Below, piece after piece: positions 1 through 8,011 of a stretch of DNA of 45,631 nucleotides. Under the pieces are notes generated by a model. That model saw only the letters and a program-made list of their open reading frames with translations. It did no database searches and was not told the origin of the DNA. A program made the position numbers and the translations under genes. The first letter of the stretch is position 1; every line of letters begins with the position of its first letter. The DNA is taken from contig JAITBI010000003.1 in assembly GCA_031283685.1 (NCBI GenBank), forward strand, positions 1 through 45,631. Direction: 5' to 3'. This DNA comes from Puniceicoccales bacterium (lineage in GTDB: Bacteria; Verrucomicrobiota; Verrucomicrobiia; Opitutales; JAIRKQ01).

Positions 1-525
1 ATCCAATGCAGCACTTGCAATACTTAAACCTGTATTGGCGCTTCGCACTCGTTCCAATAGTTTTCCTTGTTCCTGCAGATGACAATTTCTTCTATGCAAA
101 GTGATAGCAGTAGCCGCCCCAACTAATACCCCAACAAGAGCCCCCACAACAATACAGCATGTCAAAGGCGCTGCAAATATACTTGCTGTCACAGCAACTA
201 TGCCACCAATGGCGACGGTGGCCATGAGAGCAAACATAGAAATTTTCTTTGTCGGCATGTGAGCGCTTCCTAGCTCGGCAATTTCCTGGCTTATTTTGCC
301 AATTTCATTTTGCAATTTTGTTTGTGTCTCTTTATTGGCATCCATTTGGTCCCGATAGTCAACGCGGGTAGCATCACGCCCTCCCAGTACTTCCCCAGAT
401 ACAGCACTGGTGTGGCGTGGAAAATTTTCGCGCCTTTGTTGCACACTGGGAGATCTGGCGTTTTGCCCTGACCCAGCTCCAGGTACTATACCTTGTTCAT
501 CCCGTGATCTTAATTCCTCTGTCAT
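1..525 (-). CDS. Bilobed-hydrophobic membrane protein, C-terminus cut by window edge
   Basis: Open frame of 175 codons from an ATG at 525 that is still open at base 1, so the C-terminus lies outside the window. A purine-rich ribosome binding site (AGGGG) sits about 7 bases before the ATG. The first 55 residues are polar and rich in Gly, Ser and Arg. Residues 56-90 are charged and Gln-rich, helix-prone. Residues 96-142 form a long hydrophobic stretch broken near an Ala-Pro-Leu-Thr, so probably two closely spaced membrane helices with a tight turn. A basic segment (HRRN) and another polar helix follow. I recognise no family. The two-helix hairpin resembles the layout of chlamydial Inc-type secreted membrane proteins, but that is analogy of shape only. 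It diverges from prs, sharing the 526-643 intergenic region. Confidence 0.75.
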   Translation of the reverse strand, partial: MTEELRSRDEQGIVPGAGSGQNARSPSVQQRRENFPRHTSAVSGEVLGGRDATRVDYRDQMDANKETQTKLQNEIGKISQEIAELGSAHMPTKKISMFALMATVAIGGIVAVTASIFAAPLTCCIVVGALVGVLVGAATAITLHRRNCHLQEQGKLLERVRSANTGLSIASAALD

Positions 526-569
526 GTCTTTTTCCCCTACTAGATAGTAGGGTATGAATTGTAAAATGT

Positions 570-598
570 TTGTCAACAATTTCCCTATTTTGTCTAAT
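570..598 (+). promoter_or_regulatory. Possible sigma-70 promoter for prs
   Basis: TTGTCA at 570-575, a 17-base spacer, and TCTAAT at 593-598, about 45 bases before the prs start. Both hexamers are near consensus and the spacing is ideal, but the region is AT-rich and such matches occur by chance. Confidence 0.35.
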
Positions 599-643
599 TA
601 CAAAATTGACTAATTTGTATCACGGGCCAATTTGGGAGTTTCG

Positions 644-1606
644 ATGAAACGATTAATTTCACCCTACAACGATATTAAAATTTTCTCAGGGACATCAAAT
701 CCAACACTGGCAGAGTCAATTTGCTCTTTCTTGGGAACCAAAATTTCTCGGGTAAAAATTGAAAATTTCCCGGACGGTGAAATTGGTGTGCAGATAGAAG
801 AAAGTGTCCGTGGTGGTGACGTTTTTATCGTACAGTCGACCAATTTCCCAGCCAATGATAATTACATGGAATTGCTTATCCTAATTGATGCTGCCAAGCG
901 TGCCTCCGCCGGAAGAATTACGGCCGTACTTCCATTTTTTGGATATGCGCGGCAGGATCGGAAAGATAAATCGCGTGTTCCTGTAACGGCCAAATTAGTC
1001 GCTAATCTCCTGGTGGCGGCTGGGGCCGATAGGATCCTGTCCATGGATATGCATTCCCAACAATTGGTCGGTTTTTTTGATATTCCCGTCGACCACCTGT
1101 TCGCTTCTGCTTTGTTCATAAAATATCTGCGCAATGAGAATGCCAAAAACTTGACCATTTGTTCCCCTGACTTCGGAAATGCCAAAATGGCGGTGGCCTA
1201 TGCCGATGCCCTTGGGTGTCCATTAGCACTGGTTGGCAAACGTAGGTGTGGAGGAAATGATGTGAAGTCTTTGAACGTGATTGGAGAAATCAACGGCCGA
1301 GATATTTTATTTGTCGACGACATGGTGGTAACGGCAAAAACATTGGTCGAAGCAGCCAAGTTACTCAAAAAAAACGGAGCAAACAGCATTAAAGCTGCCG
1401 TGACGCATTGCATATTGACGAAATCTGGCTATGACCTGCTGACAAACAGCGTAATTGATCAGCTTTTAACTACTAATTCCACGCGAATTGCATATGAAAA
1501 TGAACGCTTTACGATTTTAAACATCAATGGGATATTTGGAGAAGCGATTACGCGTATCCATAATAACGCCAGCATAACAGATCTGTTCGAAATAAAAGGA
1601 ATTTAA
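644..1606 (+). CDS. prs: Ribose-phosphate pyrophosphokinase (PRPP synthetase)
   Basis: 320-residue protein, normal for the family, predicted to make PRPP from ribose 5-phosphate and ATP in the cytoplasm for nucleotide, His and Trp synthesis. Visible family blocks are FSGTSNPTLAESI near the N-terminus, NFPDGEI, GYARQDRK, the catalytic His in DMHSQQLVGFFDIPVDH, SPDFGNAK and the catalytic Lys in LVGKRR. The start is ATG 644, placed by GGGAG at 634-638; an in-frame TTG at 632 overlaps that ribosome site and is unlikely. Odd: the PRPP-binding loop (residues 224-234) reads VDDMVVTAKTL, whereas bacterial enzymes usually have VDDMxDT(A/G)GTL. The third Asp is Val229 and the second Gly is Lys232. Class II and III enzymes also vary at the Asp position, so activity is not excluded. 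Confidence 0.93.
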   Translation: MKRLISPYNDIKIFSGTSNPTLAESICSFLGTKISRVKIENFPDGEIGVQIEESVRGGDVFIVQSTNFPANDNYMELLILIDAAKRASAGRITAVLPFFGYARQDRKDKSRVPVTAKLVANLLVAAGADRILSMDMHSQQLVGFFDIPVDHLFASALFIKYLRNENAKNLTICSPDFGNAKMAVAYADALGCPLALVGKRRCGGNDVKSLNVIGEINGRDILFVDDMVVTAKTLVEAAKLLKKNGANSIKAAVTHCILTKSGYDLLTNSVIDQLLTTNSTRIAYENERFTILNINGIFGEAITRIHNNASITDLFEIKGI

Positions 1607-1758
1607 TGGATGTTTAAATTTAAATTCACCCGTGGCCAAATGTTATGCACACTGCTGCGGCAACAGCTTTCTCGACAAACCTTCTGCAAAATAAATAGAC
1701 CAACTGAAACGAAAGCAACAAGGAGCAACACGTAGCCTTTGTGCCATTAACCTTCAAT

Positions 1759-2490
1759 CTATCTATCCCTCAACTTTGCTAGCAGTCTCAAAAGTTCTAG
1801 ATATAACCAAATTAGAGTTACCATCAGCCCAAACGCTGCATACCAGGACATGTATGCTGGCATTCCACGATCGGAAACCTTCACTATAAAGTCGAAATCT
1901 ATCGCCAAGTATAAAGACGCAATGGCAACAACAAAAACACTGAATAGAATACCAAAGAGGCCCGAAGAATGTATCAGTGGAACTGCGATGCCGAAAAACG
2001 ATAGAATCCAACTGACCATATAGAATGCCGTAATGCCAAACATTGCGGATCCCACAATCATTCGAAACCTATCGGAAACCTGTATTATACCCGCCCTATA
2101 CAAAGTAAGCATACCAAATGCCACGCCAAATGTCAGAGCGACCGCCTGAAAAGCAATCCCATGATATGCGAAATCGAATAATCTCGAAATGGACCCGAGA
2201 ACCAGACCTTCAAATATCGCATAGAGTGGTGCAGTTACCCCTGCCCATTCTTTCTTGATACAAGTTACAAGGCCGGTTACAAAACCTAGAATAAGGAACA
2301 GCGTCAGCTTGCTACCTACCGCTGAAACAGTTGTTCCTGGGCTAACCCATGAAAATAGAGCAGCCCCAAAAACAAGGCCCAGCAAAATCAAACAACGATT
2401 GATTGTCATGCTCAAAGTCGCAGTAGATTCCGACTCTGCATATGAGAAACTTCTCGAAGATAAAATTGGGTTTGAAGAATCGTAATTCAT
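1759..2490 (-). CDS. Bax inhibitor-1/YccA-family membrane protein
   Basis: 243-residue integral membrane protein with about seven hydrophobic segments after a short polar, Ser-rich N-terminus. The pattern of helices, with Gly- and aromatic-rich turns, the EGLVLGSISRLF motif after the third helix and AIDFDFI near the C-terminus, fits the Bax inhibitor-1/YccA family (YbhL-like). Bacterial members are thought to be pH-dependent calcium-leak channels or protease modulators of the inner membrane; the role here is unknown. ATG 2490 is preferred because the sequence MNYDSSNP is the usual kind of polar tail. The frame stays open to an ATG at 2601, but that extension has no ribosome site and no family look. 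It is convergent with prs; the 150-base gap between them shows no clear terminator. Confidence 0.88.
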   Translation of the reverse strand: MNYDSSNPILSSRSFSYAESESTATLSMTINRCLILLGLVFGAALFSWVSPGTTVSAVGSKLTLFLILGFVTGLVTCIKKEWAGVTAPLYAIFEGLVLGSISRLFDFAYHGIAFQAVALTFGVAFGMLTLYRAGIIQVSDRFRMIVGSAMFGITAFYMVSWILSFFGIAVPLIHSSGLFGILFSVFVVAIASLYLAIDFDFIVKVSDRGMPAYMSWYAAFGLMVTLIWLYLELLRLLAKLRDR

Positions 2491-2496
2491 AATTGT

Positions 2497-2525
2497 AGCA
2501 TACTGTAGTGTATAAATTTTGTAAA
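2497..2525 (-). promoter_or_regulatory. Possible promoter placing a leaderless start on the BI-1 gene
   Basis: On the minus strand TTTACA (2525-2520), a 17-base spacer and TATGCT (2502-2497), with only six bases before the ATG at 2490. There is no Shine-Dalgarno sequence in front of this ATG, consistent with transcription starting at or next to it. Confidence 0.35.
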
Positions 2526-2618
2526 AGCAAGAAAAATCATTTACCTTTTTAGTGGTTAGTGTCCCTGAGATGGTGTGAGCCGGTAAATTTTTGTGCCACA
2601 TTTACTTTTTTATTAGTG

Positions 2619-3164
2619 TTAAATGACGATGAATTCCGGGACCATTGCAAAGTTTGAAAATGAAGCTGATGTTACTGGCGGGGATTGGTAATTTAAATAT
2701 GCGCTAAGTGTTTTGTTCAAAAACGTGAATTCCCTCGCAATGTTATTCATGCCCGGGATTGGCCATAGACATAGATTTATTAGATTAAAACTGTCAGCCT
2801 CTTCAAAAATTAGTTTCAACCCTATCTTAGACTTATCATCTATATCAAAATATACCCCATCCAATTTCAATGCTACAATATATGAAGTTTGAGTTTGGGA
2901 GTCGAAGTTTGTCATTTCAAAGGTCGCCGGTGAAATCAGGCGATTTTTCGGAGCGACCGATGACGTGGCAGAAAAATTTCGATATGTTTGTATACCATTT
3001 ATGGCATAGACATAGGAAACCGTCAACGACGATAATGTCCAATATGTTTTACAGACGTCGTGAGGTGTTATTGGATATAGGGTAGCCTGGGAAGTATCGC
3101 TGCTATGCGGTAAAGTATGTGGAACCCCGGCAAAACTTACACGGGTTAAAAATTCGTCATTCAT
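2619..3164 (-). CDS. Phage-module protein of unknown function (distal)
   Basis: 181-residue protein, last gene of the phage block, starting 14 bases after the stop of the 579-residue tail-like protein, so very likely co-transcribed. No signal peptide or membrane helix is visible. It is rich in Ser, Thr, Asn and aromatic residues with a predicted beta-type texture (for example KLDGVYFDIDD and LKLIFEEAD). That suits a fibre tip, receptor-binding or baseplate accessory protein, but I recognise no family and assign no function. The ribosome site before ATG 3164 is weak, so translation may depend on coupling. Confidence 0.65.
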   Translation of the reverse strand: MNDEFLTRVSFAGVPHTLPHSSDTSQATLYPITPHDVCKTYWTLSSLTVSYVYAINGIQTYRNFSATSSVAPKNRLISPATFEMTNFDSQTQTSYIVALKLDGVYFDIDDKSKIGLKLIFEEADSFNLINLCLWPIPGMNNIAREFTFLNKTLSAYLNYQSPPVTSASFSNFAMVPEFIVI

Positions 3165-3178
3165 GGCTTTTCGAAGTT

Positions 3179-4918
3179 TTAGGAAGAATAGGGCTCACTC
3201 GCAAGGGAATATCGCTTTTTTAAGACTCCAGATTCGCAAACATCTTCTTCGCGCAGCTTGACGGTTACCGCCGAAACTGCAATGTCTGCCGTGTCTATTT
3301 GAATAGACCTACCTGAGTTATTTGGGTCCGCAAATTTTATCATTTTATATTTTCCGGGACCGAAGGATGTGTTGTCTACGCGTGCATAGATTCCCTGTTC
3401 GACGGTCCCATCGCTCGACACTTCCGCCGTTATACGTTCACTGTGATTTTTACTTTCAAACAGTAAGCGTCCGGAACGTGTCAATTCTGCCAGATCTGCA
3501 GCTCCCAGGTGTTTAGCCGGTCCAAATTTTATAAAAATTTTCCCAGAATCCAAATCTTCTACGACTTCTTGGACCACGGCATTCATTGTTTCCCAGGAAG
3601 GCTGTCCTCCGATAATATTTAACATTTTTCCAAAAAAATCCTGCGATATTTCCTCCGAAACAGTTACCACGGTACCATCGTATTGTAAGGGATTAACGGA
3701 GTTGTAAATTTGTTCCGCTAGATTTAAAGGTATCGACTCCGCAGTCGTTAGTGACAATAAATCTTTATAGGTTCCCGTTGTAGCATCGGTTGTTAGTATC
3801 CGTACAGCAACTTCGCGGTCGATGACAGCTTCACTAGCGTCTGCATATGAAATCTTACAACGGACGATATCGGTTTCTGCGGTTTTGTTCATCCAGTTGG
3901 CTACCGTTCCAGTAATCAATTCATTCGGCAGTGTACTGGATCGGCTAACATTTCCTATGGAAATATTCGATGCCGGAATATTTGTAAGACCTGGAACGTG
4001 TGCTTGCCACCAGGAGACAGAAGATGTTTCGATGGCAGCGGTTGTTATATTCTGGACGACGTAGTTTGCCTTTGATCCTTCCAAATTTATCGTCAACACG
4101 AGAGCTTTTAATTCGGAACCCGTACAAGTTTCAGGGTACTTTTGTTGGATTGATTCCTTCCAAATCTTTCCATTTATGCTATTTGTCGTCTCAAATTTTA
4201 AAACAACGGCCGGAATTTGTAAATCGTAGCGCGGTTGGATTGAAAATTCTTGCACATGCGACGAAAGATTGAGCGTGATCGATGGCATCTGAAGGCGTCT
4301 CAAAAATGATATGGTAGGAACGCTTGGACCATAATCTATGTAACAAATTGTATCGGGTACCCATCGCAGCAGTCGACGGATTATGTCGGCACATGACAGA
4401 TCTTTACATTCATCCAATGGAATATGAACCGGAATATCGATATCTCCCATTGCTAAATTCACACCGCAAGAAATAGCGTAGTTAATTACGTCCGTAATTT
4501 GTTGCCCTATGCTTAGCTGCACACCTGATATGTCCAGCCCAAGGATTACCCTACTTTTATAAACATTATATAGCGTCGGTGAGTCTTCCATGGGATCGAT
4601 TGGTTCCTTCCATGCTTGTTGGTATATAAGATTTTCCAGGTACCACCAAAATCCAGATACTTCATATTGGTACGCTTCACCATTAGACGAACAATGGAGT
4701 GGTGTTTGAGTAACAATACCACCGAACCACCCATTGCCATCGTTAAAAATTTTTATGGATGTATTTGCAGAAAATGTTGGCAAAGATGATAAAGCGTTCC
4801 CTTGCACATACAATATTACTTTGTCGGTTAGTAAATTTTTTCTAACCCGTTTGATACTGCTTACCCCAAATGATGCGATGGGTTTCGTAGTACCATCATA
4901 TTCTAATGTCCAAACCAT
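3179..4918 (-). CDS. Large phage tail hub/baseplate-like protein
   Basis: 579 residues, preceded by a clear GGAG ribosome site seven bases before ATG 4918. The N-terminal third (WTLEYDG, then IKIFNDGNGWFGGIVTQTP and a W/Y-rich YEVSGFWWYLENL) looks like the beta-rich start of tail hub or gpD-like baseplate proteins, in which a small domain carries a 'modified field' type description of coordinates. The middle has LSCADIIRRLLRWVPD. The C-terminal third is beta-rich with Gly/Ser/Thr. Position after the fibre and before a small distal gene agrees with an adsorption or hub role. The family assignment is by texture and context, not by a decisive motif. Confidence 0.6.
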   Translation of the reverse strand: MVWTLEYDGTTKPIASFGVSSIKRVRKNLLTDKVILYVQGNALSSLPTFSANTSIKIFNDGNGWFGGIVTQTPLHCSSNGEAYQYEVSGFWWYLENLIYQQAWKEPIDPMEDSPTLYNVYKSRVILGLDISGVQLSIGQQITDVINYAISCGVNLAMGDIDIPVHIPLDECKDLSCADIIRRLLRWVPDTICYIDYGPSVPTISFLRRLQMPSITLNLSSHVQEFSIQPRYDLQIPAVVLKFETTNSINGKIWKESIQQKYPETCTGSELKALVLTINLEGSKANYVVQNITTAAIETSSVSWWQAHVPGLTNIPASNISIGNVSRSSTLPNELITGTVANWMNKTAETDIVRCKISYADASEAVIDREVAVRILTTDATTGTYKDLLSLTTAESIPLNLAEQIYNSVNPLQYDGTVVTVSEEISQDFFGKMLNIIGGQPSWETMNAVVQEVVEDLDSGKIFIKFGPAKHLGAADLAELTRSGRLLFESKNHSERITAEVSSDGTVEQGIYARVDNTSFGPGKYKMIKFADPNNSGRSIQIDTADIAVSAVTVKLREEDVCESGVLKKRYSLASEPYSS

Positions 4919-4926
4919 AGTTTCTC

Positions 4927-5085
4927 CTACCGCAAATTATTGATTCTGGAAATGAGATCATCGATGCTGGTATCAATTTCATCGAATTTTTGATCGATGT
5001 AGGCTTTGAGATGCTCCAATCGAATTTCAAAAATATTCAATTTATCTCGCATAAGTTTAAAATTTGCCTTGCTAAAATCTTCCAT
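4927..5085 (-). CDS. Short coiled-coil protein of the phage module
   Basis: 52 residues from ATG 5085: almost wholly charged helix with hydrophobic heptad positions (FKLMRDKLNIFEIRLEHL, then IDQKFDEIDTSIDDLISRI), so a two- or three-stranded coiled coil. It ends eight bases before the start of the 579-residue gene. The frame is open to an ATG at 5157, but that extension crosses the hairpin at 5120-5144 and is Arg/Ser-rich, so the shorter form is preferred. Possible trimerisation or chaperone partner of the fibre; function unknown. Confidence 0.5.
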   Translation of the reverse strand: MEDFSKANFKLMRDKLNIFEIRLEHLKAYIDQKFDEIDTSIDDLISRINNLR

Positions 5086-5119
5086 GATAATACTTTCAAA
5101 ACTTCTTTTGTTCTGGAAA

Positions 5120-5144
5120 TGGCTCCGGGACCGTCCCAGAGCCA
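5120..5144 (-). promoter_or_regulatory. Strong intergenic hairpin in the phage operon
   Basis: Near-perfect inverted repeat: 12-base arms TGGCTCCGGGAC and GTCCCAGAGCCA around one central base, with a single mismatch at the seventh position. It is GC-rich against an AT-rich background and lies between the 137-residue and 52-residue genes. On the minus transcript it is followed only by TTTCC, so it would be a weak terminator; RNA processing, attenuation or a protein site are alternatives. Confidence 0.6.
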
Positions 5145-5254
5145 TATGTTCCCACATATTAGATGAAATCTATATTTGGTAACCTTTGGGAAGTGATATT
5201 GGTTCCGTGAGCCATATTTAGTGTAATAAATTTAACTTGGCTATCACACCAACC

Positions 5255-5668
5255 TCACCCAACAAATGGATTGTTGGAAACAATTTGTTCACGAATTGAT
5301 TTGCGTTCTAAGTATAGCGCTGAAATTTCTTCCTCAATAGCTTGCAGTTCATTTTCCGTTGAATAATCTTCTTGTGCAATCAGATCCTGTAATACGGAAA
5401 TGTTATTGGTTATGGGATCAGACATTTCTTTATACAGCTCCCTACGCCTATTTCTAGTAGCTTCATTTGCTATTTCTGTAGGCATCGATGGTGCTTCGGA
5501 CTGTTTGTAGTATATGCCGTCATGGACAGTGTTGTAATATGGAACGATTGATTCTTCCGTTTCTTCGATATGATCAAGCGTTATACCCTTGATCGATGCG
5601 TTGATTGCTAAATCTTTCTGTGATGCACTAAAAGCGACGATATTACCGTCTTTTTTCCCTATATACAT
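5255..5668 (-). CDS. Phage-module protein following the fibre gene
   Basis: 137 residues. Start ATG 5668 is one base after the stop of the fibre gene, with GGAG nine bases upstream; the longer reading from 5749 lies inside the fibre gene and is rejected. The N-terminal half is small and beta-like (MYIGKKDGNIVAFS, then YYNTVHDGIYYKQ). The C-terminal half is a charged helix (LYKEMSDPITNNISVLQDL and EIEEEISALYLERKSI-like text), probably coiled coil. Its place directly after the fibre suggests a fibre assembly or attachment protein; this is inference from position. Confidence 0.6.
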   Translation of the reverse strand: MYIGKKDGNIVAFSASQKDLAINASIKGITLDHIEETEESIVPYYNTVHDGIYYKQSEAPSMPTEIANEATRNRRRELYKEMSDPITNNISVLQDLIAQEDYSTENELQAIEEEISALYLERKSIREQIVSNNPFVG

Positions 5669-5669
5669 T

Positions 5670-7151
5670 TTAAATAGCTCCTTTTGAATAGATGAATCGA
5701 AAAATATTAACCGTAAGATTACTGTTAAACATCTTGAAAAGATACCCATTTGCTACTGGAAATAGTAAAAAAAGGTCCTTGTTCGCAGAATAGGTGGTCG
5801 CTCCGCCGCCATATACTCCCGAACTTGCTCCCGTATTAATTATTACTCTTCCAATTATATACGCATTGGTATTAGAGGTGGTACATTCGACATATATCCA
5901 ACCATCTGCTGGCGCAGTGTAGGTGTCTCCCGATGCACCGTAGGTGATGTCGACACACTGGTTACTTGGCACCCAAGAGTCGGAACTACCACTTCCGCTA
6001 CTATTACCACTAACTGCACTTGCTATCCCTGTTGATGGGTTAACGGTGATGGTTGTTCCGTCCGGCTTAATACCACCAAGCATATCCGCTGTTGCTACAG
6101 GCAGGGCATAGGATTGGTCATCGGCGGAAAGAACTCCATCCGTGATGGTAAGATTGTTTCCGACCTTAACTCCACCAAGAGTATTCGTCGAAGCGGTAGG
6201 CAGGGTATAGGAGGAGCTTTCATTTGCCCACCCAAGTCCATCGATCATAGACTTTAAAATCTGGCCATCGGAACCCTTTCCCAATCTCACCGCCACACCA
6301 GATTCACCTCCGACGATAAGATCCCCTTCGGTTGTCATAGGATTCATCATCCCTTCTACATTCGCAGCTATTGAGGATGAAATTGTTACCTCTGAATCAC
6401 TTACCGCTATGGTAACGTTATTCCCAGCTTTTAACGTTTTAAATTTTAGGTCTGCATCGATTTTCTCCTTAAAAATAGCTGTACCAGTTCCCAGATTACT
6501 TGCCGAAGTAGCTTCTCCTTGTCCAGAAGTTGCGTGTTGATCTACGTAAGTTTTGACAGCCCCCTGGGAAGGAACCATGTAGTCGGATGTTCCGAGGTTG
6601 GTGTTTGTGTCAATGGCTGCTAATTGCATGAATCGATTGTCGCATTCGTTGGACGTGTAATAAATTTTGATTGGATCTGGTGGCGCAGAAAAGTTGCCTC
6701 CTCCTACTTCGAGTATGCGGACTATTCCGGCACACAATGTTATAATTTTTGGAGTTATGTTGCTTGTTATTGCCCAAATCGACAACCAATGATCGCCCGC
6801 AACCACATTGCTTTCGTCCGAAGAAAATGTGATCGCTGCGTGTTGTTTTGTACCATTCTTCCATGTTTCCGATGTCAAAGTATCATCGAAGGACGTACAG
6901 GTTTTCTGCATGAGAGCAGGTGTACTCGCAGATGGGACCTTTCCGTCATCCGTCAATTTACGAATCGCAAGGGAAATGCTTGCATAATTCGATACGCTCC
7001 AAACGTTTTCACCGTTGAAAATACCAATCTCAAACCTAATATCGTTTCCTCGCCAAAATTGCGGAATCTCTCCTCGGAGAACGTCGATTGGATTGTTAAA
7101 ACTTGACGTGTCAGCCTTTATTCTGACGATTATTTCATTCAAATTGTCCAT
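5670..7151 (-). CDS. Phage tail fibre-like protein with Leu-Gly-Gly repeats
   Basis: 493 residues. The N-terminus (about 1-130) resembles the upper baseplate/fibre-attachment domains of phage fibres: VLRGEIPQFWRGNDIRFEIGIF followed by an ISLAIRKL strand pattern. The middle carries two copies of a fibre-shaft motif, YTLPTASTNTLGGVKVGNNL and YALPVATADMLGGIKPDG, each followed by a TI...G(V/I)xSA strand. Such repeats are common in trimeric shafts. The C-terminal 90 residues, after a Ser/Gly linker, are Gly/Tyr/Thr-rich and probably the tip domain. It starts three bases from the stop of the upstream 130-residue gene. Likely the receptor-binding fibre of the element. Confidence 0.72.
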   Translation of the reverse strand: MDNLNEIIVRIKADTSSFNNPIDVLRGEIPQFWRGNDIRFEIGIFNGENVWSVSNYASISLAIRKLTDDGKVPSASTPALMQKTCTSFDDTLTSETWKNGTKQHAAITFSSDESNVVAGDHWLSIWAITSNITPKIITLCAGIVRILEVGGGNFSAPPDPIKIYYTSNECDNRFMQLAAIDTNTNLGTSDYMVPSQGAVKTYVDQHATSGQGEATSASNLGTGTAIFKEKIDADLKFKTLKAGNNVTIAVSDSEVTISSSIAANVEGMMNPMTTEGDLIVGGESGVAVRLGKGSDGQILKSMIDGLGWANESSSYTLPTASTNTLGGVKVGNNLTITDGVLSADDQSYALPVATADMLGGIKPDGTTITVNPSTGIASAVSGNSSGSGSSDSWVPSNQCVDITYGASGDTYTAPADGWIYVECTTSNTNAYIIGRVIINTGASSGVYGGGATTYSANKDLFLLFPVANGYLFKMFNSNLTVNIFRFIYSKGAI

Positions 7152-7154
7152 ATT

Positions 7155-7547
7155 TTAATCTTTTGTAAAAATTCCACCTATAATTTTATAGACATGGGAT
7201 GAAACCACCCCTTCACTGAGAGACTGTACTTCACTAATAACAGCATCATTTAATGAATAGGTATCCTGGGATGGTTCTTCGGTGATCACCAAAGACGACG
7301 GTAGGTTTGTCAGTGATGCAGCATGTTGAATGGCATAGGCCTGTGCTTCTTCCACCGAAGGATGTCGTTTGGACACCTTAAATTCCAATGTCGTTTGCTG
7401 ATTGCCCCGGTCAAATCCCCTTACGGCGATGGCTCTCATGGCAGGTGCAATTTGTACCTGTCGAGAATTGTTGATTTTTAGGTCGTAGGGTTGTTCATTG
7501 GCAACGTTTCCCCCGGCTAAAATAATGGTTCCTATTGTAATTTTCAT
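7155..7547 (-). CDS. Small phage structural protein, possibly tail-related
   Basis: 130 residues placed between the gp37-like gene and the fibre. The text is beta-rich with one helix: IAVRGFDRGNQQTTLEFKVS, then a helix EEAQAYAIQHAASL, then a strand-rich end with VYKIIGGIF. This suits a small virion protein such as a tail tube or connector analogue, but I know no matching family. It begins three bases after the stop of the preceding gene, so translation is probably coupled. Confidence 0.6.
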   Translation of the reverse strand: MKITIGTIILAGGNVANEQPYDLKINNSRQVQIAPAMRAIAVRGFDRGNQQTTLEFKVSKRHPSVEEAQAYAIQHAASLTNLPSSLVITEEPSQDTYSLNDAVISEVQSLSEGVVSSHVYKIIGGIFTKD

Positions 7548-7550
7548 CGT

Positions 7551-8009
7551 CTAGATAAATTTTAAATGGCATGGTATGCCAAAACACATGGAAAAGTAGT
7601 TAATGTTATCCTCCCGTGTGACTTTGAAATTTTGTGGTTCCGAAGATAATTCCAGCTGATAGTTTTCGTCTAAAATATCGGGGTGCCACATGTGCAGATG
7701 CTGCATGATGATTTCGGCCAACGATAGTAGACTCTTGCCCAATTCATTCATTGCGGTGTTTTCTATGATTTTTATCTCGATGGTTACGTCATGGAAAACA
7801 GGCCCCGCAACATGGGTACGTGCATAGCTTGGAATGGGAGGCATGAGCAAAATCGCTACGCCGATTCCCGTTTTAACATTTGCCTCAATGACAGAATGTA
7901 GGTCGCTCTGCTTATACGTCAAAATTGGAACATTTCGCAATTCATTCAAACTGAGCAATCGCTTTTCGATCGAATCTTGTAATTTTTCCAAAATTCCTTC
8001 CGTTTTCAT
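7551..8009 (-). CDS. Mu gp37-like/tail-completion type protein
   Basis: 152 residues. ATG 8009 is chosen because GGGAGG ends nine bases upstream, inside the last codons of the gp36-like gene; a TTG at 8015 is too close to it. A helical N-terminus (ILEKLQDSIEKRLLSL) is followed by beta strands, with VFHDVTIEIKIIEN in the middle and SLLSLAEIIMQHLHMWHP helix after it. This helix-strand-helix pattern and the position directly after the DUF1320-type gene match the neck/tail-terminator slot of Mu-like phages (gp37). Inference is mainly positional. Confidence 0.6.
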   Translation of the reverse strand: MKTEGILEKLQDSIEKRLLSLNELRNVPILTYKQSDLHSVIEANVKTGIGVAILLMPPIPSYARTHVAGPVFHDVTIEIKIIENTAMNELGKSLLSLAEIIMQHLHMWHPDILDENYQLELSSEPQNFKVTREDNINYFSMCFGIPCHLKFI

Positions 8010-8011
8010 GA

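Noticed and set aside
632-643. TTG at 632 as prs start
   Set aside because: It overlaps the GGGAG that serves ATG 644, and the usual Prs N-terminus starts at that ATG.
2580-2615. Inverted repeat GTAAAT...ATTTAC followed by a T-run
   Set aside because: The stem is six AT-rich pairs and its orientation suits the plus strand, where no gene ends.
6624-7106. Long plus-strand frame inside the fibre gene
   Set aside because: Antisense of a confident gene, with unnatural composition and no start signal.
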